The position numbers were made by a program, and so were the translations under genes. Below the pieces are notes generated by a model. It did no database searches. It was given only the letters and a program-made list of their open reading frames with translations, and had not been told where the DNA came from. Positions 23,901 through 35,900 of a stretch of 64,000 bases of DNA are shown here, piece after piece. Source of the DNA: Chimonanthus salicifolius. Taxonomy: Eukaryota > Streptophyta > Magnoliopsida > Laurales > Calycanthaceae. The stretch's first letter is position 1, and every line of letters starts with the position of its first letter. The stretch covers positions 25,388,617 to 25,452,616 of the forward strand of contig CM023535.1 in assembly GCA_013350335.1 (NCBI GenBank), read 5' to 3'.

Positions 23901-26900
23901 TTATTATTCGAGAAATGGAAAGGTGCTTATTATTCTTATCCATGTTTTATGCTCTGGAATCCTGAACTTGTTCTACTTGTCATTAATTGTTAAAATATGG
24001 GGCTATTCTGCACAATGACGTGTACTGCACTTCAAATGAATGTTTGTAAATAACTTAAAAAGGATTTGACTTATTACTTTTAATTACCATTGCATTTGAT
24101 ATTTTTTACAACTTCAAATGTTTGTGCAACTCTTGAAGAGAGAGGGAAAGAGGTGTAATCAACATCCTAAGAACCTTAAACTTCATTGGTCGTACTTGTT
24201 TCAAATCATACAAATTTGCATTGTGGTTATGTTAAGAACTAACATTTTTATTCATTTCCTATATCCTTATGATTCAGAAGCTTTGTGATAATGATCCTGG
24301 AGTCATGGGGGCAACACTTTGTCCTCTTTTCGATCTCATTACAGCGGATGCAACTCCTTATAAAGATTTGGTTAACAGCTTTGTTAGCATTCTTAAACAA
24401 GTGGCTGAGCGCAGACTGCCTAAGAGTTATGATTACCATCAGATGCCAGCTCCATTCATTCAGGTTTGTATCGGTATTGCTTGTCAATTCAAAAATTATG
24501 TAAAATTGCTTCTATTGGTTCATTTACATGTGCTAAGACTTCTTGTTTTTTCCCCTTCAGGAAGTAATTTTGGTTCTTCTAGTGAAGATGGTCTCATTTG
24601 CTTTGCTAGGCATCAACTATCTTCATGAGCTTGATATTGCTTGTCATATCTGTAGAATAAGACACTGATAATATGGTGTATCTTCCTTAATCAAGGAGAG
24701 ACCCTATCATTTATATTTATAGAGAAATGGAATACAAATATAAAAGATAAACTAAAAAAGGAAAATCCTAAAGTTGGTAAGTAAAATATTGGTAAGCACC
24801 AATTAAAGAAAATACTAAATTGGAAAATATAATAATAGTAACTGATAAATTAAAGAAACTGCTAAATATATCTCAATACCCCGCCACAAGCTCAAGTGGG
24901 TCCCACTTGAGGTTGAACATATGCAACTTGACGATCCAATGGTGATGCCATCTGATTTGAGCAAAAGCAGATCAATAAGAATCTCCAAAAACAGAGCCTG
25001 GTCAAAGCCTGGAACCAGACGTCCTGCAACAGCATGTACCAAAACAAATACTGGAGAAAGAACAGTGGAAACTCAGTGTTGGAAACAACAAATCTGCAAT
25101 TCCACCGTACAAATGTATAGGTCTCCAAAGAACGGTAGGGAAAATGAAGGATCCCGTCAGCTGAAAATGTTCCTGTGGCTGGATCTGATGCCGAGAAGTG
25201 CTACCTGCAAAGGGAAGAATTGCTGGTAGGCATAAAAATCTGTTACAGAAGTCTGCCGCATAGAGAAACTGATCCGAAGAAGAAAACGAAGTCCAGTGAG
25301 GAACGATAATATGGGCAGGAATAGTAAAACGGAGAAAAATGTAAACCTCCATTCAACAAGACCATAGAATAGGTCTCAGAGGGTTCCACTGGCATTCAAA
25401 CTCAAAATTGCATCATACAGATGTGATGTAGGGCCAAAAAGATGGTAGAGTTGGGGGATTATAGGTTCAAATATGAAGAAAGATTACAGATCTAAGGGAT
25501 CAAAAAAAGATGTCCCTATGAACCACCCACAAAATCCAGGGAAAAAAAGTCTCTAAAAGGAGAGGTCTAAGGGCTGGAGAATCAGATCTGGGAGGCAAAT
25601 GGTGGGTCGTTCGACAAAAGGAAGGGAGTGAGGATTTTATTTATTCATACAAGGAGGAGAAAAAAAAATCTAAATCTGGGAAGAATGGTAGTCAGCCCAG
25701 ATCAGATCCAGATCTGATCGGCAGGACTGCTGAGGCAGCAAAAAAACTGAGAAAAACAAAGCAGTTTCTCAAGAAACACATGCACAACAGAAACAATGGG
25801 GATCTGGAGGAGATCTAGAAACGCAGCAAGCAGCACAAAGGACTGTTGTGACGAGAACAATAGAGAACAACAGGCCCAAACAAAATCGCAAACTAGCACG
25901 GCCCCCTTCTCAGATCTGGAAAAATGGCCTACTGAGAACAGAGCAACTCTTCTCGTCAAAGATCTGGTTGCACAAGACAACTGGGTCAATCGAACCCAAA
26001 CTGAAACTAAAGAATAAGCAGAACCAGATCAGGTGCAGCGGTAGCAAAAGAACTGGAGCAGTGTGCATCTCGACGAATCTCAGATCTGATCTGAGAGAGA
26101 AGAAAAACGGGATCCTCAAAACGCCAGCTGTGTAAATGAAACTGGCTGAAAGGAGCAAAAGATGGGTCTGCAGGTCTCCGCCTGAGAGCAGAGAAGAGAA
26201 CAAGATGCACAACTAGATCTGTTTCAGATCACAGAGGGGATGGCAGCCCAAAACTGCTCAAAGAGGGGGCAGAAAACGCTGGCAAAATCAGCAATCAGAT
26301 CTGCAACTGAACTTCCTCATTTTTTTTTTTCTATTTTGTGTGGCACAGATCCAAAAGATAGATCTGCAATCAGATCTGAGAACAATTGGCCTGCTCAAGC
26401 GAGCAGCGAGCAGCAAGACAGGGACACCGTGTCTAGCACGGCTCAGGAATTACAACTGGCAGATCTGTATAAGTTGGGCCAGATCTGGTCTCGTCGGTGG
26501 GGATGCATGGGCGTTGTTTAAGGGACAGCAGCAAGGCGAGGGAAATGGGATCGTTGCAACCGTACTGTGTCTGTGGTGCGGCACCTATGGCTCAACAACA
26601 ACAACTACAGATCTCAGATCTGAGTTGGAAACAAAAGCCAATGAGGGAGATGAGAGAAAACCCTCCGCTCGACAAAAGAACTTTTGCACACAGATCAGTA
26701 AGAACCACCGAGATAGCCCAATGTGTTGTAGGAACGTGTTGATGAAGATGTCCCTCCCTCCCTCTGCCGATATATCTCTTCCGGCAGAGGGAGAGAAGAA
26801 GAGATGTGGTCAATGAAGGCTTGCTCTAGGATCGTGTCCTAGCTGATACCATGTAGAATAAGATACTAATAATATGGTGTATCTTCGAGAGACCCTATCA

Positions 26901-29900
26901 TTTATATTTATAGAGAAATGGAATACAAATATGGAAGATAAACTAAAAGAGGAAAATCCTAAAGTTGGTAAGTATGATATTGGTAAGCACCAATTAAGGA
27001 AAATACTAAATTAGAAAATACAATAATAGTAACTGATAAATTAAAGAAATGGCTAAACATATCTCAATAATATCTTGTTATACACTTGAAGAACAGGACC
27101 ACTTACCTTAAAAGTATCATATATATGTGGAGGTTATACAAGAGAGATGCAATAGGTTTGACAACAAGAGTAAGAATGGTTTATGGAGAGAGAGAGAGGA
27201 GTTTCCAGTTGAAGTGGGACTTCACTGTTGATTTGCGTTGAGCTTTTATTTATTTGTTTTAGTGTTGATAGTTTAACATAGGAATCCAAGATGTGGTATT
27301 ATGGTGTATGCTGCTTGCAAACAATATAGCACTACTTAGTGAAACAAGAATTTAATTGAATAATAAATTGGAAATGTGGAAGAATGTTTCGGAGATAGTG
27401 TTTGAAGATTAGTAGAGCCAAGATAGAGTACATTGAGTGTAACTTTGATGGAAGAAACAATGTAGAGGAAGAATTAGCCAAAATTGATAACATTCTAGTT
27501 AAAAAAGTGCGATAAATATAGATATATAGGGATTTTTTGTGGATGTTTTGGATTTCCGGGATCTTTGTATTTTCTTTTTCTTTTTCTTTTTCTTTTGTGC
27601 TCTTTTTGTATCTGCACCTCTGGTGCCTCTTTTTCTATTAATAATTGAACCATTTAAAAAAAAAAATATTGATATTTAGGTTCAATGATAGAGTTTGGTG
27701 GAGCATTTGAGTTGGATATAGTCATTAGATTGGGTGTGGGGTGGGCAAAATGTAGGTAGGGTAGTGGGGTTTTATGTGATGAGAGAGTAACAGTTAGACT
27801 AAAAGTGTGATTCTATATGACATCAGTTTTCTATAAGACAGCAATTAGAACATGAATGCTTTATGTATGAGAATGTTGGAATAGATAATATGGAGGGGAA
27901 TCAGTCAAAATTGATAATTTTCTAGTAAAACAGTTAATGGAATAGAGAAATGGAAGTTGAAACAATCAAAAGTGATAATGATCTTGTAAAACAATGCAAC
28001 AAATTAGATATTAAAGGTTTGTTTGGTAGATCATTCATTATAGGCTGAGAATGCTTTTCATTTAGGGAAAACAATGCCTTCTTTCTAAGGAGACTGAAAG
28101 GGGCACAAAAAACAAGAGCCAAAGTCGTTCTCAATAACTTTCTTAGAACCAGTCTATGTACACCAAACATAGTAACTATTTTCAAAACCATTCCTATTCT
28201 CAGTGGTTCTTTATCAATCTAGATACCAAACAAGCTATTAGGTTCAATGGCAGAGGTAGGTGCAGCACCGAGTTGGATATATTCAGGAGATTGGGCGTGG
28301 GCTGGGCAAGATGTAGATAGGTTAATGGGGCTCCATGTGATAAGAGAATATTGATTAAACTAGAAGGACAATTCTATAAGACAACAATTACTAGAACAAT
28401 GCTTTATGGAGTAGAATGAAAGAAAAGTAGAAAATGTACAGGCAATGGAAATGCGCATGTAAAATGGATGATTGGGTTTAAAGGATAGAATTAGAAATGA
28501 CCAAGTTAAGGAAACCTTATGTATAACCCTCATAGATGAGAAGATGTAGGAAAGGTGTCTAAGATGGTTTGGACATGTCTATAGACGTCCATAAACAAGC
28601 TTGGTACTAAAGGTTGTGGGTGGCAATGACTAGGAGAAGAGGTAGGACCTTAAATACTTGGATAGAAGGCATAAAGGACATATTTGAATCTAAGGTGATA
28701 GAGGATGTAATCTTTGTCAGGTAGAATGGAAACATAGGATTCAAAGGCTGACCCTAAATAAATGGGAATATGGATGATGATGTTTGTGGCGGTCGTGATG
28801 ATAATGTTGATTATTTGGGTTATGCGGATGGAAAACCTCTATTGCTGTTCAACTTCCTGTGAGTTCCTTAAAATGGACCAAAGTTTTGAAATTTTCTGTT
28901 ACTATTTGGAATTGACATTTAGGATGGTTTTGGCACCCTTCTGTTTGGTGTATAGAGAAAATTCTTCATGATTTTGAGATTTTTTACTTGGATATTTTAC
29001 CAACAAGAACCTCCAGAAATTGGAACCTCTGAAGTCTTGAACATCGGGAAAGAACTTCCTCAGCTCCCAGAATCGTGATCAAACAGTTCAAGACGTTTTT
29101 GAAACTTTCATTCTCATTTTCACTTGACTAATTCTGCATTAGGTAGCTAATTTTTTATTAATTAACCCCATTTTAAGCTCATTCATTATGTTTCAGTTTA
29201 TCAACTCTTTAATTTGTTTCATAATATTAAAAGAAACCTTCTTAATTTGTTTCATGCAGATCAGGTTACTTAAGATTCTGGCATTGCTTGGCAGTGGTGA
29301 CAAGAAAGCAAGTGAAAGCATGTATACCGTCCTGGGTGACATTTTTAGGAAGGGTGAATCATCTAGCAACATAGGGAATGCTGTTCTATATGAATGCATA
29401 TGTTGTGTTTCTTCTATTTATCCCAATCCAAAATTACTGGATACTGCTGCTGAAGTGACTTCTCGATTTTTGAAGGTATGTTTGACATGACTTACCTTGG
29501 CTTTTGAAATGCTAACATCAGCAAGACTTCATCCAGGCTTTATTCTTGTGTTTTATCCTAGATAAGTAACTCCCACTTTTGATTTTCCCCCGCGCAGAGT
29601 GAGAGCCACAATTTAAAATATATGGGCATTGATGCTCTCAGTAGATTGATAAAGATAAACCCAGACAGTGCTGAAGAACACCAGATGGCTGTAATTGATT
29701 GCTTAGAGGTGAGGAGCAATTACTTCTGTTCTGTTTCTTATTATTGGTGCTCTGGTTTCTTAACAATGTGGTGCTGTAATGCACATTACTAAGGTACTAG
29801 CCAACTAGTTTTAGATTTTTTTTAAATTTTTTTTGCAAATGAATTTGTTCCAGTTCATATTGTAAAAGTCCTCTGTCTATCACTGCAGTAGCTCCCTTCG

Positions 29901-32900
29901 TTGAAGATGCTCAAGCCTTCTTATATGGGATGTATGCAACTTAGAATTTTGCAATCTAGTCTTAGGTCAACTGAAGTGGTAGCCAACATAGCCTGGATGT
30001 ATGGAACAAGAATAGCATCTAGGATTCAACCAGCACATACCTTACTTTTTTTATCAAAGGCCACAAAATGAAACCACGTTGAGGTATAGGAAGATACCTT
30101 TAGACAAACCGTGTGAAAGTACGCTTGGAATCTATGGTGATAAAGTTACATTGATGATTAATTTTAAATGACAAAAAGAATCAGTACAAGGCTCCTATGA
30201 TGCTACAGTGCTAAGTGCTACACAAGCCCAAAAAACACTGAAGCAACCAAAAGCACTACAACAAAGAAGTGGTTGAGTGCTTGTCCTTTAGACCGCTAGG
30301 TTGGGGAAAATTCTGACTCAAAAACAACTTATGCAAAAGAGGAATAATCTTGGTCATTGCTTGTCCTTTCTACGTTTAAGCTTTGGAAGAGCCGAATCAC
30401 CTCCTCATTCATTGCTCCTTCTCCTATGCAGTTTGGAATTTAGTGTTGGATAAATTTGGAATCCTTTGGGTTTTGCCTTCTTCGGTGGCTGAGTTATCTT
30501 ATGATTGAGACATTGTTTTGGTCTCTCCAAAATGCTCCTTGTTGTGGCGCTTGGCTATTTTCACCACTGTCTGGAGGAGGTTATGGTGGGAACTTAATAA
30601 TAGGATCTTTGAGGAGTGTGCCGAGCCGAGTCACGCAATTTATAGACGTGTCTTTGCCAAGTGTGCCTCATGGGCTGCTTCTCTCGTGGAATTCAGGAAT
30701 ATCTCTATGAATGACATCTTTCGAGTCCGGAAAGAATGCGTTGATCTTGCATAAGTTCCTCTATTAGTGTTGTATCTAGCTTTTGGGTTTTTTGTTGGTG
30801 TATTGAGGTGTCGGGCAGTTTGTATTTTTCTTCTTTGTTTTGTTCTCCTATTGTATGTGCACCTTTGTTGCCTCCTTTTCTATTAAAACCATTCAAAAAA
30901 GAAAAAGAAAAAAAAGAGCTCAGGTAGGGTCAAAATTCATCACTATAGATGGAGATGCCAAGGAATTCCTTTTTGTTTACATCCCATGATACTACTATTT
31001 GCTTGGCTAACTCAGCAATTTAGAAGAGTGTTTTTACCTCCTTCCTGGAAAGGTGGTTTAGAAGCATTGTTCAAAGACATGTTATTCCTCTCTCCCCATA
31101 TTGTACATAATACTACTGGAAGAACCGAGTTCTGTAACACTCAATATTTGTTGGTCATAGACACTTTCAGTATGATGCACCAAATCCAGCTAATTTAGAG
31201 GTATCACACGCTGAATGCTTAACAGTTTGAAGAAAATGATTTATGCACGGATGTTATGAAGAGTAGTTACCCAACAGAGAGAGAACGACTTGACTGAGAA
31301 ATTTCCACTGTTTTCAGGAACTCATTGAGCACCTAGTTATTTCGCTTGTTTAAGTTCTGCCTAAACAGAGAGTCCATATGGTGTTGCCATTGTATGAACC
31401 AAAGTTTGTCTTGAAGATGTTATTCTAAAGAGTCTTGGGAACTGTGATACCTGGTTACGTGCATCAGGCACACATGCAGGTTCAGACATGGTATGAGGAC
31501 CGCCATTGCATGGGAACGAACGGGTTAGACATGGCTCCCTTCTTTTTTTTTTTTTTAATAAAGAAAAAATCCTGAGATAGAGAACATACTGGGGAGAGAG
31601 ATCGAGAAATAAACATATAGCTGCAGCCATGGAAGCGGTGGAACCTTTTGTGGTTGTAAATGGAACTTGCTTTGTCTCTTGTTCGTAAAAAAGAACAATA
31701 TTGAAGCTCTTTCAAAACATCTAGGTTTTGATTGAAAATGATAGTGTGGCCCTAATATATTAACGTAAATTAAAAAAACTGCATCGCCCTTATCTAATTT
31801 GACTACTTAGCCTAAAATATTAATGCAAATAATATATTAATTTGCTACCAAATATTAATCTTGCCCATCCTATAAGAAAAAAGAAATAAAAGTAAAAAAT
31901 AAAAGATTTAGACAATATATATATATATATATCCCCGTGTTCTAGGCTTTGAAAAATGCCTTGTCATGTTCCGATTTCTGTATGTCAGTTTCCGTTCCCA
32001 TATCAGTATCTGGGCATCATAGCTTGGGAATCTTTCACATAAAGGGGGCTTTACCTTTCCAAAGATGTCTCCAAAATCAAATTGAGGACCCATCTTACAG
32101 AACTTGATAATGCAGTCAGACGAGATTGTCACCTTACAAATTCCCTTCTACATATAGAAGACCTGTTGAGTTTACAGCCACAATTGCTAATCTTCCATCC
32201 GTATTTAGACTATATTTTTAATGAAGAGTTGCTTCCATTAATCATCTGAATGATCACCTACATACTTGAGCCACTTACCCAAAGTTTCCTTCTTCACTGT
32301 ACCAAATGGGTGGAGATCAAGACTGCTTTCATTTGATAATTTGTACCTCTATTTTTAGTGAAGTCATTTTAAGGAAAGTTTCTGTGGATTGATTTCAAAT
32401 GCTTCATATGCTGGTTGGACATTTGAAAGCTGCTAGGATGGAAATGTAGATTTGAGAAGGGTGAGCCTCCCACCTAAAGAAAGATATCTTCCTTCCCATG
32501 GGTATACTTGTTTATCAAAATATTGAATAACTGGATCCTATAGATGCTTTATGGAGGATCCATCTAGGAGGCTGGCAGTGAATTGTCCTTCCTTCCAACT
32601 GGAGTAGCCAAAAGATTAAAGGTGAGGAAAATCCACCTTAATGTTAATAAGCTCACACTTTCATATAGTTAATTTGTAGCCCTAACCTAGCTCAGACTAG
32701 CCTAAGATTGCTCTTGAATTTGTAACACCGTTGTCTTTGGCCTGGCAAAAAGATGTGGAAGTTGATCTTACTTCTGTGCTCAATACTGAAGCCTTGAAGA
32801 ATCTTCCTCTCCGACTCTCCAAGGACTTTTGTTTTGGATTCTCCCTTCTATCTTTCTTCTTTTGCAGATCTTACAATTTTTCTGTCTTCCTGCTGCTTTG

Positions 32901-35900
32901 CGTTTTCTACACTCTCTGCAGCTCTGAGTTCTCGGCCTTCGATCCGTTGACCGGAAAAGATTTTGTTGGTGGGACCCCACCATACCCCTTCCGTTTTTTG
33001 ATGGCCTATCCATCTATCCCATTGGATCTCTGATCTGATCCGTGTGGGCCCTCAGATCTATTGTTTTTTGGTGTGTTGCTTGGGACGCAACAATCTCAGA
33101 TTTTGCTAGTTTTTGGGCCAGATCTACTGGCATTTTGCCTGGTTTTGCTTGGAACCAGGTCTCTTGTATTCGCCCCTACCTCTGGATCAAATCGCATCTG
33201 GGTGCTCCACATTTCATCACCAGTGGGGCCCACTTTTGGTCCTCTGCATATAGCGACGAAAACCCATTCTTGGAGGTTTTTTAGTTCGATCTCTTCGGAT
33301 CTGACCTCCTTGCAGCACTTGTCGCAAATATCGGCAGTATTTTCAAATTTACCGCATTTTTATCGGCAAAATACCATTACTGCGTTAAAAATGCGTTTTT
33401 ATCGCCACGACGATAAATTTCCGGTAAATTCCAAATAAAATCGTGTTAAAAACGCGATAAACATTAATAACGCGATAATATCTTGGTAAATTGCCTGTAA
33501 ATTCCCGATAAATTCCCGGTAAATTCCCTATACCATTTTTATTTCATTATTTTATTTATTTATTCTTTTTTTTTTTTTAAAATATTATAATTTCCGCGAA
33601 ATTTTCCTGTTAAATTCTCGATAAAAATCCGAGAATTTAAAACTATCCCATTATTACCGATTGCCGTTAATATCCCGAGAACGATATTTGTCACAATGCT
33701 TGCAGCTTGGCTAGACACTACTAGCTTCGTCCCTGGCCCACCTTCTCATGCCACAAGTGGACCTAGGATTTCGGTCCAAGGTGGGGCCCATTTTCCAGGT
33801 GTTCATTTTTGCTGCCCGCAACGTCTCTGACCAGTTTTTTCTGGTTTTTTGGCTTCATCTGCTCCACTTTGCTGCATCTGGTCGAGTTTTCTCTCCCAGC
33901 TGGTGTCGCCTACCACTCCTGCTTTCATCCCTTCCCACCAGTTACTCCATCCTTCATCGGTGGGCCCCACTATTGTCTCTTTGGTTAGTCAGATCAGCTT
34001 CTCACACTGCTATTCTGCCAGTTTTTGCTGCTTCTGATCTCTCTGCCACTTTTATCCTTGTTTTCTACTACTTGAAAGCTTTCCTCTTGGGATAATGGCC
34101 GCATCTACAGAACCACCGAGGACCTCAGAGGACTCTTCTTACACTGATATGGCTTCTTCTGGCCTTCAACATATTGGCAAGATTACCACTGTGTTCTTGA
34201 ATGAGACCAATTACTTCCAATGGTCTCATTCGGCTAAAATGTTTCTTACTGCCAAACAGCTATTCGATTTTATTGATGGTACCACCCCTGAACCAGACAA
34301 GAATGACTCCTAATACCATACCTGGAAAGTTAATAATTCTTTGGTGCAGTCTTGGCTCTTTCATTCCATGGAAGATCATATTCGTGGGACTGTCTATACA
34401 CTTCCCACGGCCAAGGATGTCAGTGACACCATTAAGGCCTTATATTCGGACAGTGATAATTCTGCTCGGCTCTATGAGCTCTGTCCGACTGCTTCTCACC
34501 TTCGACAGGGGGAGCTCTGCCTCATTCAGTATTATTCAAAGATGCGGACCTGCTGGCTTGAATTGGATCAACTTGAATCGGTTCAGTTTGTGGACCTTGC
34601 TGATGTTGTTCTCTATAACCAGATTCTTAATCGACGACAGACTTTTGAGTTCTTGGCTGGCCTTAACCAGAACTTTGAACCTATTCGGGCCCAGCTGCTT
34701 GGCAAACGCCCTCTTCCCTCTCTGGAAGAGGTCTACTCTGCCTTATTTCGAGATGATAGGCGCCGCCTGGTTATGACTCCTATGCCGGTCGAACGGTCTG
34801 CGTTGGTGACCACTCATCCTTCCATGCCTTCTTTCCTTGCTCAGCTACCTTCTTTCCTTCTCATTATGTATTTCAGGATCTGACTACGAAGCAGGTGATT
34901 GGTGGTGGTCGTGAAGTTGGAGGTTTGTATCTGCTGAATGGTTCTGTTGGTGCCTCTGCAGCCTACTCTAGCTCCTTTCCATCCGATATATGTCTTTGGC
35001 GTTGCCGGCTGGGACTTCCCTCTGACTTTGTCCTAAAGAAACTTGTTCCTTCTTTATCGTTTAAGCAGTTTGAGTGTGCACCTTGCCAAAATGGCAAAAA
35101 TAAAAGAACTTCTTTTCCTTCTTCTATGAATAAACGTGCATCTTCTTTATTTTCTATTATTCATTCTGATGTTTGGCAATCACCCTCTATCACTCGCACT
35201 GGTTTACGATACTTTGTGTCATTTATTGATGATTATTCACGCATGACCTGGATTTATATCAAGAAGCATAAGTCTGAAGTGTTTGATCACTTTCGCACAT
35301 TTTATAATTGGGTTGCCACTCAATTTGGTTCTAAAATTAAAATTTTGCATAGCGATAATGGGGGAGAATCTTTGTTTCATTGTTTTGCTCAATTTCTGCA
35401 AGAGTATGGTGTTGAATCCCAACTGTTTTGTCCATCTACACTACAACAGAATTGTGTAGTTGAACAAAAAAACAGACATCTTCTTGAAGTCGCTCGATCT
35501 CTCCTCTTTTCCATGCATGTCCCACAGTCGTACTGGCCTGAGGCTGTTCTATCCTCATGCTACCTTATCAATCGCGTGCCATCCCGGGTTTTGTTGGACA
35601 AATCACCTATTGATCTTCTCTCACTTCATAAACATATTCCTCTTCTTTCCTTACATATTTTTGGATGTGCCTGCTTTGTTCACCAGTTCTCTGGTGATAA
35701 ACTTTCTTCCTGTTCTGTGAGGTGTGTTTTTTTGGGATATTCCCCATTCCATAAAGGCTACAAGTGTCTTGATCCAGTTACTGGCAAAACATGTGTCTAT
35801 GGATGTCACCTTCTTCGAGACAGTCCCTTACTTCTCTTCACCATCTGTTGCTTCTCCAGTTCTTCCTCTCTTCCCTCCTGATTTGAGTCCTACTCGCTCT

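Larger units (their letters stand above)
24651..27069 (-). mobile_element. Non-coding LTR element (LARD/TRIM-like) in intron 2
   Basis: LTRs of 228 and 218 bp flank about 1.97 kb in which no gag or pol similarity is visible. The target duplication ATATC (24646-24650 and 27070-27074) is exact. On the minus strand the right LTR is followed by TGGTATCAGCTAGG, a primer site of initiator-Met type, and the left LTR is preceded by a purine tract (GTGGCGGGG). It therefore depends on proteins of another element. The family was not recognised. It interrupts AP4E intron 2 just after exon 2. Confidence 0.88.
27100..28830 (+). mobile_element. RTE-type LINE relic, rearranged
   Basis: The 28240-28760 part translates in broken frames to the end of an RTE reverse transcriptase, including CLRWFGHVYRRP at about 28556-28592, and ends in an ATGATG-rich tail at about 28765-28800. 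A second, diverged copy of the same stretch (GGTTCAATG..GAG, TTGGATATA, AGATTGGG) lies at about 27678-27850. The region from 27100 to 27510 is assigned only by continuity. Non-functional. Confidence 0.6.

Noticed and set aside
24892..26816. Several 70-160 codon frames in the non-coding LTR element
   Set aside because: They overlap on both strands, show no domain, and their sequence is explained by the repeated AGATCTG motif and purine-rich composition.
32780..34095. Possible host 5' exons with frames such as 33061-33438
   Set aside because: The region is the leader of a copia element interrupted by a TIR element; no conserved host protein is encoded.
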